DNA from: Christensenella sp.
GTDB lineage: Bacteria > Bacillota > Clostridia > Christensenellales > CAG-917
Direction of reading: 5' to 3'
Assembly (NCBI GenBank): GCA_022009775.1
Contig: CP091723.1
Span: 1,488,001-1,552,000, forward strand
Length of the DNA: 64,000 nt
Each line of letters starts with the position of its first letter. Within the stretch, counting starts at the first letter, position 1. This document shows, piece by piece, positions 40,131 to 50,593 of the stretch. The notes beneath the pieces are model-generated. The model worked only from the letters and a program-made list of their open reading frames with translations. It had not been told where the DNA came from and ran no database searches. A program made the translations under genes and the position numbers.

Positions 40131-41090
40131 ATGAAAGTCGGAATTGTTGGTTACGGAAATCTCGGCAAGGCATGCGAAAGAAGTGCGGTTGAACAGGGTG
40201 ACGAAGTCGTCGGAATATTTACAAGAAGAAAACCGTGCGAAGTCGTTTCGCCTTACGGCACGAAAACGTACGCTCAGGAAGACGTTTTCGAGTTCAAAGA
40301 CAAAATCGATGTGCTTGCGTTGTGCGTCGGCTCGAAAAACGACCTTATAGGAGTTGCAAAAAGCGTTGCAAACGAGTTTAATACGGTGGATTCTTTCGAC
40401 ACTCACGCAAAAATGACGGAATACGCCGAGTTTATGCGGAAAAAAGTCACTGATAAGTTGAGTTATATTGCAATAGGTTGGGATCCCGGTCTGTTTTCGC
40501 TTATGCGTGCGTTGATGTGTTCGGTGACGAAAAACGGAGATTTGCAAACGTTTTGGGGTAAAGGTGTGTCGCAGGGGCACGGAGAAGCGATACGCCGTAT
40601 AAAAGGCGTTAAAAACGCCGTGCAATACACAATACCCAAGCAATCTGCGCTCGATGCAGCGCGGAACGGACAAGGCAAAACTTTATGCGAGCGAGATAAG
40701 CATCTAAGGGAATGTTTCGTTGTTCTCGACGACGGCGCAGACGGTGAATTTATCGAGAAAACGATAAAGAGTATGCCCGATTATTTTGTAAATTACGATA
40801 CGATAGTGCATTTTATCGATGAAAAAGATTTCGAAAAGGAGCATACGGGCATGGCGCACGGCGGTTTTGTGCTTGAAAAAGGATTGTCGAACGGATATTC
40901 CAGCGATATGGAATTCAACCTTAAACTGCAATCGAATCCAGATTTCACCGCAGGAGTGCTTATGGCATATGCCAAATCTTGCGTAAAAGAGTATCAAAGC
41001 GGTGTAAAGGGAGTAAAAACCATTCTCGACGTGCCGATTGCAAGTCTTTTGAGCGGCAAATGGATTGACAATGTAAAGCGGTTTATCTAA
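40131..41090 (+). CDS. ddh: meso-Diaminopimelate dehydrogenase
   Basis: 319 aa, intact. Makes meso-diaminopimelate from tetrahydrodipicolinate, ammonia and NADPH in one step for lysine and peptidoglycan. Dinucleotide motif VGIVGYGNLGKA, GWDPGLFSLMR and the substrate loop TFWGKGVSQGHGEAIRR are diagnostic; DVPIASLLSG ends the protein. AAAAGGTGG precedes the ATG. Its presence implies a diaminopimelate-type peptidoglycan. Confidence 0.95.
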   Translation: MKVGIVGYGNLGKACERSAVEQGDEVVGIFTRRKPCEVVSPYGTKTYAQEDVFEFKDKIDVLALCVGSKNDLIGVAKSVANEFNTVDSFDTHAKMTEYAEFMRKKVTDKLSYIAIGWDPGLFSLMRALMCSVTKNGDLQTFWGKGVSQGHGEAIRRIKGVKNAVQYTIPKQSALDAARNGQGKTLCERDKHLRECFVVLDDGADGEFIEKTIKSMPDYFVNYDTIVHFIDEKDFEKEHTGMAHGGFVLEKGLSNGYSSDMEFNLKLQSNPDFTAGVLMAYAKSCVKEYQSGVKGVKTILDVPIASLLSGKWIDNVKRFI

Positions 41091-41182
41091 AATATTATTT
41101 GCAAATTAACGCATTGTAGGATAGAACGGCGCAAACATGCCGAATCCATGCGTTGATTTGAAAACGATTTTTGGAGATACCG

Positions 41183-41836
41183 ATGATAGACTACGAATAT
41201 ATATTGTTTGACCTTGACGGAACGCTGATTGACAGCAAGCCGGGCATTGTTGAATGTATCCGCTATGCGCTCGACCACGAGAGCGTGTTGTACACAAACG
41301 AGATCCTCGACAAGATGATAGGACCGCCTTTTAGGGTGAGCATGCACGATTTCTTGGGACAGGACGAGAAGAGCATCGAAAAACTTATAGGGTTGTATCG
41401 CGGAGAATACGAGAAATACGGCTGGAAACATTGTGAGGTTTTCTGTGGCGTAAAAGAAATGTTGCATGAACTCAAAGCCGCAGGAAAACGCCTTGCCGTT
41501 GCAACGAGCAAACCAATCAAATTTACAAACATGATTGTCAAAGGCTTTGATCTTGAAAAGTATTTTGATGTGGTGGGCGGCGCATCGAGCGACGCAAGCA
41601 AAGAAGCAAAGTGCGACGTGATAAACGACGTTCTCTCAAGGCTTTGCGTGACGGACAAATCAAAAGTGCTTATGGTGGGCGACCGTATGTACGACATAGA
41701 CGGAGCCCATATTTGCGGCATTGACGTGTGTGCCGTCTTGTACGGATATGGTGACAGGGAAGAGTTTGAAAAGCACGATGCAGAGTATATCGTAAAAAAT
41801 CCGAGCGACGTTGTAAGTCTTGTGCTGAAACGTTGA
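41183..41836 (+). CDS. HAD-family phosphatase (phosphoglycolate phosphatase-like)
   Basis: About 217 aa. HAD motifs: I FDLDGTLIDS, II VATSK, III/IV VGDRMYDIDGAHICGID. A helical cap (residues about 15-85) puts it in the Gph/PgmB subfamily. Start chosen at MIDYEY with GGAGA upstream. Substrate unknown. A strong terminator follows. Confidence 0.9.
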   Translation: MIDYEYILFDLDGTLIDSKPGIVECIRYALDHESVLYTNEILDKMIGPPFRVSMHDFLGQDEKSIEKLIGLYRGEYEKYGWKHCEVFCGVKEMLHELKAAGKRLAVATSKPIKFTNMIVKGFDLEKYFDVVGGASSDASKEAKCDVINDVLSRLCVTDKSKVLMVGDRMYDIDGAHICGIDVCAVLYGYGDREEFEKHDAEYIVKNPSDVVSLVLKR

Positions 41837-42259
41837 ATACGATTGAATTTTGTATAATAAGAGACAAGGTTTTCGGCTGCAAACAAATGCCCGAAGACCT
41901 TGTTTTTTATATGTTTTTTTCATAATATAAGCAAATGTACATATGTGTGAGTGCAAAACAAATAAAACGAGAATGCATGGAAAAATACTCTAAACACTGC
42001 CTAATTATTCTAATTTTATTGAAAAATTGAAATGAATGTATTCTATAAATTGCCGTTTTTGAGAATTCTTTCTAAAAATCGACGTTTTTTAGAGTACTTC
42101 CGTTTTTGTTTTGTCTTATGTTCATCTTTGCAATAAGACAAGTGTCCATATTCGCACGAAAGCAAACGACGGTTTGCCGAGCTAAATCAAAATTGACTTT
42201 TGTTTACGGAAGAATTTAGCGTCTCGTTTTGCTTGCCTTGCAAAGTCAAACTTCCGTCT
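41837..42259. other. Gene-free AT-rich region
   Basis: After the HAD terminator I see no gene. A perfect 9-bp hairpin TTGTCTTAT/ATAAGACAA lies at 42111-42141, and an 11-nt inverted repeat with ACTCTAAA/TTTAGAGT arms is spread over about 41985-42098. It separates convergent genes; no promoter or RNA is convincingly supported. Confidence 0.45.
41864..41908 (+). terminator. Terminator of the HAD phosphatase gene
   Basis: 13-bp stem, ACAAGGTTTTCGG (41864-41876) with CCGAAGACCTTGT (41891-41903), one G.T pair, then T6. Confidence 0.88.
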
Positions 42260-43190
42260 TCAGAATTTTTCTATTACGCAAAAATCGCAAAGCGAACGTC
42301 GGAATGAGATCTTGTACCGTCCTTTTTTCAGAACGTGTTTTTCTCCGTCTTTGCAAAAATCAATGTCTTCTGAAAGTGTGAGATTTGCCGAATATATCTT
42401 CTTGAAAATCAAAGAGCCTTTGTCTCTTTCTTTTTTTAGTCCCATGAAAAACGCACGGAAGAAAGGAAAAAACATCTCGATATATCCAAGTGCGCCTTTA
42501 TGTTTGGGCGAGCGTATTGCAAGAACGTGTCCGCTCATGCTTTCGCCGTCGTACGCCTTGTTGAAGTGAAAGCCGAAACATCTAGGCGATTTGAGAAACA
42601 TTATAAGCGAAAACTCACCGTCGTAAGTTTTCTTATCGGTGGCAATCGTTGCTTTTATTCTGTGCGGTTTGTATTCTTTAACGACTTTCGATACGTATGC
42701 CAACGCTCCGAATTTTTGTTTTTCTTTTACGTCGGACGTATAGCCTATCGGCGTAAACGAGCCTGCCGCAAAAACGTATGAGAAAAGACTCTTGTCGCAC
42801 TCTTCCGTAATATATCCGTCTTCTTCGATAAGTCGGGCGCATTTTCCTACGACGATTGGCTTTGCCTTATCCTTTTCGTCGTCGCAAGACGGACATCTTG
42901 TTTTCAAATGAGAGTATCTTTCTGCCTTTGCTTTGTCGTTCAATGTGCCTACGGGGAAGTAAAACACTTTGAGCGGCATATCGCACGCTTTTTTCGAGAA
43001 TGCTTGCAAGCGTGCCGTCGCCGCCGCAAACCGCAAGCGCGTCGTAAGCGGAAAAATTCTCGATTTCGTCATCGGGAATCGTGCAATGCTTGTAACTATA
43101 ATCGTCTCCGAGACATTTTTCCACTTTTTCAAACGAGATTTTCTTGCTCGAACCGGCGTTTTTGTTGATGATGATAAGACAGTTTTGCAT
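42260..43190 (-). CDS. Diacylglycerol kinase-like lipid kinase (frameshifted)
   Basis: About 310 aa. N-terminal DAGK catalytic fold: IINKNAGSSKK (nucleotide binding) and AVCGGDGTLASI, which holds the GGDGT motif. The rest fits the YegS/BmrU-type C-terminal beta domain. T6 at 42990-42995 should be T5 (repair ILEKACDMPLKVFYFPVGTLND). It includes an unusual CPSCDDEKDKAKPI insertion with two cysteines. Starts MQNCLIII. Likely phosphorylates a membrane lipid; it is divergent from the phospholipid gene pgsA, which supports a lipid role. Confidence 0.8.
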
Positions 43191-43203
43191 AGACTTTGTC
43201 CCT

Positions 43204-43233
43204 ATTATACACATTTTTGAGTATTTTGTGCAA
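43204..43233 (-). promoter_or_regulatory. Promoter of the lipid kinase gene
   Basis: Minus strand: -35 TTGCAC (43228-43233), 18-bp spacer, -10 TATAAT (43204-43209); short leader before ATG 43190. Confidence 0.6.
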
Positions 43234-43251
43234 TTCGGGCGGTTTTTATTG

Positions 43252-43280
43252 TTTACACGCGCGAAAATCTTTGTTATAAT
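43252..43280 (+). promoter_or_regulatory. Promoter of pgsA
   Basis: -35 TTTACA (43252-43257), 17-bp spacer, -10 TATAAT (43275-43280). Confidence 0.75.
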
Positions 43281-43339
43281 CAGTATATATTATGTTGCGC
43301 ATGCGCATTATGCGTATACGCGCTACGGAGAAAAAATTT

Positions 43340-44064
43340 ATGGCAAAGAAAATCGGTCAAGTGGACTTCAAAGAAGTCTGGACTATCCCCAACATCATCA
43401 CGTATTTCCGCATCATTTGCGTGCCCGTTTTCGTGACGCTCATGGCACTCGGCGGCATCAGAGACGATTTCACGTTGTTTTATGCCGCACTCGGCGTGTT
43501 CTTTTTGCAAGCGCAAGCGATATGGTCGACGGTTGGATCGCAAGAAGATTCAATATGCAAAGCGGCATCGGCATGGTTCTCGATCCCATTGCGGACAAAC
43601 TCATGCACGTATCCGTGCTTGCCTGCCTGTCTTTCTGCACGGGACTTACGGCACTCGGCAAAAATCTCGTTGCCGACGGAACGCTTTCAAATCCATGGTT
43701 CGTGCATTACGCATTCGTGATCTTGATTTTTGCAAAAGAGTTCATTCAAGCGATGATTGCGCTTTACGTTCTCAAAAAAGGCGCGACCGTCAAGGCGAAT
43801 TGGCTTGGCAAAGTGTCGTCATTCACGATCTCGGTGGGCGTGATTCTCGCATTCTTCCACAACTTCGTGCAATATGCGGACTGGGGCATTCTCGCATGGG
43901 GTATCGCGCTCTCGTATGCGGCGGCATTCAGCTATCTTGTAGAGACCTCAAAGCAAGTGAGGCTCATCAAAGAAGGCAAGATGCAAGCGGCAACGGCGGA
44001 TTCCGTCAAGGAAGAAGACCAAAAGATCGTTCAAGAAAAGAAAGACGGCACGTACGAAGGCTGA
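43340..44064 (+). CDS. pgsA: CDP-alcohol phosphatidyltransferase, PgsA-like (frameshifted)
   Basis: About 241 aa membrane enzyme making phosphatidylglycerol phosphate from CDP-diacylglycerol and glycerol-3-phosphate. The family motif is complete after repair: DMVDGWIARR, then GMVLDPIADK (the four aspartates). Several membrane helices follow; the C-terminal tail is hydrophilic (EEDQKIVQEKK). T5 at 43502-43506 should be T6 (repair FFFASASDMVDG). GGAG precedes ATG 43340. Confidence 0.88.
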
Positions 44065-44201
44065 TTGCGTAAAGGCGAGCATAATTCAGCTGCGATAGAT
44101 TGGGATATGCCGTGCAAAACGTATGGATAAATAGTCTTAAAAACGCTCGTCGGTATAGCCCGAAAGCGTATATACGTGTTTGTTAAAAATATGTAATATC
44201 G

Positions 44202-44272
44202 GTCGCAAAGCGTAAATTTGTGCGCTTTGCGACTTTGCGATAAAGAAAAGACAAAGTGCGCCGTGACGGCGC
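44202..44272 (+). promoter_or_regulatory. valS leader with two hairpins
   Basis: A perfect 11-bp stem, GTCGCAAAGCG (44202-44212) and CGCTTTGCGAC (44223-44233), and a 6-bp hairpin GCGCCG TGA CGGCGC (44258-44272) that ends next to the AAGGAG site (44273-44278). No T-box consensus is present. The second hairpin could hide the ribosome binding site; function is inference. Confidence 0.5.
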
Positions 44273-44288
44273 AAGGAGAATTGACAAT

Positions 44289-46913
44289 ATGCAAGATATG
44301 GAAAAAACTTACAATCCCGAGTTTGAGAAGCGCATATACGATATGTGGATGAAAGGGAAGTTTTTCGAAGCGCATCCGAACGCGGAAAAAGAGCCGTTCA
44401 CGGTGATGATGCCACCGCCAAACATCACGGGACAACTTCACATGGGACATGCTCTTGACGAAACCATTCAAGACGTCATCGTCCGCTTCAAACGTATGTG
44501 CGGTTACGAAACGCTCTGGATGCCGGGCACTGACCACGCGTCGATTGCAACCGAAGTCAAGGTTGTCGAAAAGATGCGCAAAGAAGAAGGACTTTCCAAA
44601 AACGACGTCGGCAGAGACGGATTTTTGGAGCGTGCGTGGGCGTGGAAAAACCAATACGGCGGAAGAATCGTCGAGCAACAAAAAGCACTCGGCATTTCAT
44701 GCGACTGGTCCAAATCCGCTTTCACAATGGACGAAAATTGCTCCAACGCCGTGCTTGAAGCGTTTGTAAAATATTACAAAAAAGGTTTGATTTATCGCGG
44801 AGATCGTATCATCAACTGGTGTCCGCATTGCCACACGGCTCTGAGCGACGCGGAAGTGGAGTATGAAGAGCAACAATCGAATCTTTGGTATTATCGCTAT
44901 CCCGTGGTGGGTGAAGACGACGCAATCGTCATTGCGACCACTCGTCCCCGAGACAATGCTCGGGGACACGGCGGTTGCAGTCAATCCCAAAGACGAAAAA
45001 ATGGCAAAGTACGTCGGCAAAACCGTCAAACTTCCGCTCACGGACAGAGAAATCCCCGTCGTTGCGGATGATTATTGCGAAATCGGGTTCGGTACGGGCG
45101 CGGTGAAGATTACGCCTGCTCACGATCCCAACGACTTCGAGCTGGGCTTGCGTCACAACTTGCCCGTCATTCAGGTTATCGGCGAAGACGGTCTTATGAA
45201 CGAAAATGCCGGCAAGTATCAAGGCATGGACAGACTTTCTACAAGAAAGGCTATCGTCGAAGATTTGACCGCGCTCGGACTTATGGTGAAAATCGAGCCG
45301 TATGCGCACAACGTCGGCACTTGTTATCGTTGCGGTGAAACGGTGGAATCGCTCGTGTCAAAGCAATGGTTCGTAAAAATGAAGCCGCTTGCAGAGCCTG
45401 CGATCAAGGCGGTGAAGGACAAGAAAACCGAGTTTATCCCCAAGAGATTTGAAAACACCTATTTCAACTGGATGGAGAACATTAGAGACTGGTGTATTTC
45501 CCGTCAACTTTGGTGGGGACACAGAATCCCCGCATACTATTGCGACGATTGCGGCGAGACGATCGTTTCAAAGACGAAAGTGGATGTTTGCCCCAAGTGC
45601 GGCGGCACGCATATCCGTCAAGACGAAGACGTTCTTGACACTTGGTTCAGCTCTGCGCTTTGGCCGTTCTCTACGCTCGGATTCCCCAAAAGACGAAGAA
45701 TCTCGAATATTTCTATCCCACGAACGTGCTTGTAACGGGATACGACATAATATTCTTCTGGGTTGCGAGAATGATGTTCAGCGGACTCGAGTTTATGCAC
45801 GAAGTCCCGTTCAGCGAAGTGCTTATTCACGGTCTCGTGCGCGACGCTCAGGGTAGAAAGATGTCAAAGAGTCTCGGCAACGGCATCGATCCGCTCGAAA
45901 TCATCGACAAATACGGCGCGGACGCACTGCGTTTCTCGCTTGCAACGGGCATCGCTCCCGGCAGTGACACAAGATTTACGGACGGAAAAATCGAAAGTTG
46001 CAGAAACTTTGTGAATAAGCTTTGGAATGCATCCCGTTTTGTCATAATGAACATCAAAGACGGCGACGATTTGTCCATGCCCGCACGCTTCAACGGTGCG
46101 GACAAGTGGATTCTCACTCGTCTAAACGACGTCGTGAAAGAAGTCACGATAAATCTCAATAAGTACGAATTGGGACTTGCCGCCGCAAGACTTTACGATT
46201 TCGTATGGAGCGAGTTCTGCGACTGGTACATCGAGATGAGCAAGACGATGCTTTACAGCGACGACAAGAAGCAACACAATCATGCAATCGCGATGCTTTC
46301 CTACGTGTTGACCGAAATTCTCAAACTGTTGCATCCGTTCATGCCGTTCGTAACCGAAGAAATCTATTCCAAATACGCGCCGAAGGGCAGCGTGCTTATG
46401 ATTCAGGCATGGCCGACCTACAACAAACACAGAGTGTTCCGCAAGGAAGAGGCGAGTTTTGAAGGTTTGCGCGAAATCATAGGTTCTATCCGCAATTTGC
46501 GCAACGAAATGAACGTCGTTCCGTCAAAGAAGATAAACGCTTATATCATTGCAAAAGACGAGAAATTCATAACGTCCGCAATCCCGTATCTCCAAAAACT
46601 TGCAAACGTCAACGAAGTCACGCTTGTGAAAGATAAGAGCGAGATAAGCGGAAAACTCAGCAGCATCGTCACACACGACGCAGAAATATTTATTCCGCTC
46701 GGGGACCTTATCGACGAAGACAAGGAAAAAGAACGTATCAACGCCGAAATCGCACAGACCGAAGCGGTGATAAACAAGACCAAAGGTTTGCTTTCAAACG
46801 CAGGTTTCACGGCAAAAGCGCCGCAAAAACTTATTGACAACGAGAAAGATAAACTTGAGAAGGCCATCGAAAAACTCGCAAAACTTCACGACAAACTTGC
46901 GATGTTCGACTGA
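44289..46913 (+). CDS. valS: Valyl-tRNA synthetase (frameshifted twice)
   Basis: About 875 aa, class I enzyme. HIGH motif in PPPNITGQLHMGHAL, editing domain with ATTRPETMLGDTAVAVNP, zinc-type CYRCGETVE and CPKCGGTHI, WFSSALWPFSTLG, KMSKS in GRKMSKSLGNG, and a C-terminal coiled coil ending LHDKLAMF, all typical of ValRS. AAGGAG precedes ATG 44289. C4 at 44946-44949 should be C3 (splits the editing motif TTRPETM), and A4 at 45688-45691 should be A5 (GFPKKTKNLEYFYP). Confidence 0.96.
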
Positions 46914-46981
46914 CAACGGCAAAACAACGAAAGGAAAGGACAGGGCAATGCCCGAGATGAAATAAGGCTAAGGAGAACGCT

Positions 46982-47860
46982 ATGCGAATTAAAGACAGCA
47001 CGAGAAATCCTGCGTGTTTCAAAGCGGCATGGAAATACTTTTTTGACAAAGGGGCATACCTTTTGCTCATAAACGTACTTCCGTCGCTCCTTATTCCGTT
47101 TGCATTGTCGCCGACCGGCGCGCTGAAGTATTTGTTTTCATACAAAACGATTGCGCCCGAAAACTTTTTCGATATGCTTGTCAAAGTCTACGAATTGCCG
47201 TTTGAATATTGGTATATAGGCATAATCGGGCTTGTCCTTTTCGTTTTCGACATTGCAATAATGTTGGGCGTCATCGACAGACATATGCGCATAGGCGAAT
47301 TTACCGTTTCGCCGTCACGGGTGAAAGTCAGGCTCAATTTCAACGTTCTGACCGCATTGAGATTTATCGTGCTTGCGTTCGTGGCGTTTGAGATTCTCAA
47401 TCTTTTGTCCGTTGCGTTCTACTATTTGTGGTGGGAATTGTGCAAAAATCGCGTGGGTTGGCTTGTTTTATCAAGCATAACGCATGTTGTGTTGCAGCTC
47501 GGCATGATCTCTATTATGGCGCGCGTGATATTGTGGCCGCCGTATTGTTTGCATACGGGTATGAAAGCAAAAGACGCATTCAAGCAGGCGACAAAGAGCA
47601 TCTCGGGAAGAGTTATACCCACTATGCTTCATATCGTTCTTGCAATACTGCCTGTCGAAATCGCGATGATTATCACGGGCGCGCTCGGTGCAGGCGTAGT
47701 TGCTCAATTCATTCTCGACGTTATCGCATATCTGTACGTCGTGCCGTTCTATCTCGTGCTCATGTACACGCTATTTTATGACGTCACGGGCACGGAAAGA
47801 GTTGACCTTGAAAGAAAAGAACAATCTATTTGGTCAAAATCAAAAAAACGTAAAAAATAA
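46982..47860 (+). CDS. Polytopic membrane protein of unknown function
   Basis: 292 aa, intact. About six membrane segments (for example residues 25-45, 78-100, 125-150, 170-195, 215-240, 250-275) and a lysine-rich C-terminal tail (WSKSKKRKK). The N-terminal phrase NPACFKAAWKYFFDKGAYLLLINVL, here shown in part as YFFDKGAYLLLINVL, has no motif I recognise. AAGGAG precedes the ATG. First of three membrane-associated genes that lie between valS and alr. Confidence 0.8.
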   Translation: MRIKDSTRNPACFKAAWKYFFDKGAYLLLINVLPSLLIPFALSPTGALKYLFSYKTIAPENFFDMLVKVYELPFEYWYIGIIGLVLFVFDIAIMLGVIDRHMRIGEFTVSPSRVKVRLNFNVLTALRFIVLAFVAFEILNLLSVAFYYLWWELCKNRVGWLVLSSITHVVLQLGMISIMARVILWPPYCLHTGMKAKDAFKQATKSISGRVIPTMLHIVLAILPVEIAMIITGALGAGVVAQFILDVIAYLYVVPFYLVLMYTLFYDVTGTERVDLERKEQSIWSKSKKRKK

Positions 47861-47934
47861 TTGTCGGTTTTGCGGCAGGATATGCCGTACAAATTGACTT
47901 AAAAACAAGGCGGCTTGACCGCTCGGAGAATAAA

Positions 47935-48930
47935 ATGGAATTCAAATATTCGATTTCGATTCTTTTTTCAAATCTCGGATACGCGCTGAAAATACTGGCG
48001 TGGATTCTTATATCGTTGCTTCTTGCGTTTGCGCTCGGGGCGGCGATCATCTTGCCCATTTGGAAATCAATGAACATGGTGTCCATTGCCAATTTCCCCG
48101 GTCATATTGACAACATTATCGAGAGCGTCAAGACAGTGTGGACGGGATCGCAAACGATACGCGCCGCGCTTGCGGATGTGATCGCGGAAGGGAAATGTTT
48201 CCTTATAGACATCGTCCAATTTCCCACCTTTGCGGCTAGCCTTTCTTTTGCGCTTATATTCGTGTATGCGTTCTACTGTTTCGTGTTCGGTCTGTCATAT
48301 TTCACGGTATCCGACATAGTGAACAAACTTATGGCGTCCAACTATCGCATAGGTTTTGCGAGCAATCTCGCGCTCAACTTCAAAAAAGCGTGCAAATATT
48401 CTGCGGCAAGGCTTACGATATCTCTTCCCATCGACGTCATTTTCTTCGCGATTATGGCAAGCATATTGTTCGGACTTTTCGAGCACGTTGGTTTCTTCGT
48501 GATACCCATTCTTCTTATCGTCGGAGTGCTGATTTGTTCGCTTAGATCACTGCTTTTTGCAGGATGGCTACCGAGAATGTTGTTTCACCCCGAAGAGAAA
48601 GTGTACACGAGTTTCACGCGCTCGCTCACTTACGTCAAGTCAAATATGAGCGGACTGTTCAAATCGTACGTCGTCACGTTCACGATCGTGTATTTGCTTG
48701 CAACCGCATTTGCAATACCCACGGGCGGACTTATGTCGTTGATTTTGCCGTCTCTTTATTACTTCATTCTTCGCGCAATAGAACTTATCGGATATTACAA
48801 GACTAAAGGACTGAGTTTCTACACCGACGCAACGACGGTCATCAATACGGTCGAATTCGGCTACAGAAGCGAGCAACAACTTCAAAGCGTCGAAGAGTAC
48901 AATCAGGAAAGCGAAGAAAACGATTTGTGA
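47935..48930 (+). CDS. Second polytopic membrane protein of unknown function
   Basis: 331 aa, intact, about six membrane segments and an acidic Gln/Glu-rich tail (QQLQSVEEYNQESEEND). It has the same general layout as the gene before it (helix near the N terminus, central pairs of helices, hydrophilic tail), which may mean a distant paralogue or a hetero-oligomer. A CGGAG site precedes the ATG. Confidence 0.8.
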   Translation: MEFKYSISILFSNLGYALKILAWILISLLLAFALGAAIILPIWKSMNMVSIANFPGHIDNIIESVKTVWTGSQTIRAALADVIAEGKCFLIDIVQFPTFAASLSFALIFVYAFYCFVFGLSYFTVSDIVNKLMASNYRIGFASNLALNFKKACKYSAARLTISLPIDVIFFAIMASILFGLFEHVGFFVIPILLIVGVLICSLRSLLFAGWLPRMLFHPEEKVYTSFTRSLTYVKSNMSGLFKSYVVTFTIVYLLATAFAIPTGGLMSLILPSLYYFILRAIELIGYYKTKGLSFYTDATTVINTVEFGYRSEQQLQSVEEYNQESEENDL

Positions 48931-48999
48931 GCGTCGGGCATATACTGCGACGAAAATGGCAATATATGCGTATAGAACGCCAAAATATAAGGTGAATTT

Positions 49000-49479
49000 A
49001 TGAAAATCAGAATGAATTTCGGAGTTGTAAAAACGATTCTTCTCGCTTTTGTCGCGCTCGGTGCGTTGGCAATAATCGGGCTTGACATCGCGATGCTTGC
49101 GGGCGCAAACGGAGTGTATACCGATTCTCCCGCAATCGCAATCGTGTCGCTCGTTGCGGCAACGATTATCGCAGTTGCGGCGTTGCTTGTGATATTCAAC
49201 AGCGTGTACCGCTTCAAAGACGACCATATCGTCGCAACACTCGGCTTTTTCGTCGACAAAATAAAGTACGACGACGTCGTTTGCATAAAGCAAAACTCCG
49301 AAACGAGAGAAATATATCTCATCTGCAAAGGTGTGAAAGAAAGCGACGGTGAAGTGAGTTTCAAAATCAACGTTTCGGTCAAAAACGTCGATGACTTCAT
49401 CAAAGATATGCGCGACCATATCGGCGACGTTATCGTCGAAGTGTTCACACCCGAGAAAAAAGACAAAAAGAAAAAATAA
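49000..49479 (+). CDS. Two-helix membrane protein with a PH-like cytoplasmic domain
   Basis: 159 aa. Two membrane helices (about residues 10-32 and 45-65) followed by a beta-rich domain (VYRFKDDHIVATLGFFVDKI) resembling bacterial PH-domain membrane proteins, then a lysine-rich end. Function unknown. AAGGTG lies upstream of the ATG. Probably transcribed with its neighbours. Confidence 0.75.
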   Translation: MKIRMNFGVVKTILLAFVALGALAIIGLDIAMLAGANGVYTDSPAIAIVSLVAATIIAVAALLVIFNSVYRFKDDHIVATLGFFVDKIKYDDVVCIKQNSETREIYLICKGVKESDGEVSFKINVSVKNVDDFIKDMRDHIGDVIVEVFTPEKKDKKKK

Positions 49480-49565
49480 CGCACAACGTATCCGTCCTTT
49501 GCATATTTTGTAAGGCGCGCGCGGATAAACGATTTTGCAGCATAAATTGCATTATTGTCCGAAAT

Positions 49566-50593
49566 ATGCGCCACGGGGGCGGATTATAGAACTGAAAACA
49601 GTCGTCGATACCGACCGTATCGTACGAAATCTCGAAAATATAAAAAAAACCGTAAATCGCAAAGTTTTGTTTATGGTCAAGGCAAACGCCTACGGACACG
49701 GTATAGCCGACGTGGCAAAAGCGACGCAAAACGTTGTTGATGCTTTCGGCGTTGCAACCGTCGAAGAGGCAAAAAAGTTGCGAGACGTCGGGATTACGAG
49801 AGATATTCTCGTGCTGACCGTGTTGCCCGATGAAATAATCGAAACTTATGCGCTAGAAGCGATTTTGTCCCTTCATTGCGAGAGTCAACTCTCCGCGTTG
49901 CTTTATCTTGCGAGAATAGGATTTATCGAGCCTTGTCAAATGCGTTTGCATCTTAAAGTCGACAGCGGAATGCACCGTTTCGGTTTTGAAAAGGACAAAC
50001 TGGGTGAAGTGTGTTTTCTTCTCAAAGATTACGGCTTTACCGTCGAAGGAGTTTTCTCTCATCTTCGGGACGGAACGTCGGCGCAAAAAGCGCTCTTTGA
50101 CGAATGTGCGGATATTGTAAAAAAGTTTTATCCGCAAGTTATATCGCATCTTGCGTCAAGTCATTCCATGTACGACGAAGACTTGCGCTACGACATGGTG
50201 AGAGCTGGAATATGCGCTTATAGCGGTGCAATGAGCGTCTTTTCGCAAGTCGTCGAGACGAGACGGCTAAAAACTGGCGATATAGTCGGATACGGCGGAG
50301 AGCCGCTAAAAAAAGATACGAACGTCGCTTATATTTTCGGCGGTTACGCGGACGGAATATGCCGTGAAAATCCGTCGGGAGTGCGGATAAACGGAAGATA
50401 TTGCAAAGCCGTCGGCATAGCGTGCATGGACGTGTTTGCGGTTGATACCGGAGAATACGAAGCGCAAATCGGCGAAGAAGCCGTGCTTTTAGACGGCGAA
50501 ACCGTTTTGCAGGCGGCAAACGAAAGAAAAACGGTGGAATACTGCGTATATACGGCGTTTTCAAGGTCAAGGAGCGTATGCAAAAAGATATAG
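49566..50593 (+). CDS. alr: Alanine racemase (start uncertain)
   Basis: About 343 aa. PLP enzyme making D-alanine for cell wall. PLP lysine in VLFMVKANAYGHG, then HLKVDSGMHRFGF, DMVRAGICAYS and GIACMD, all family landmarks. No ATG fits in frame: ATG 49566 joins the frame only if the G5 run (49575-49579) is G6; otherwise a TTG at 49535 or a rare start would be needed. The 3' end overlaps the next gene by 16 bp. Confidence 0.88.

Noticed and set aside
44065..44288. T-box riboswitch before valS (and before tyrS)
   Set aside because: No conserved T-box sequence or antiterminator is visible; the tyrS leader is also far too short.
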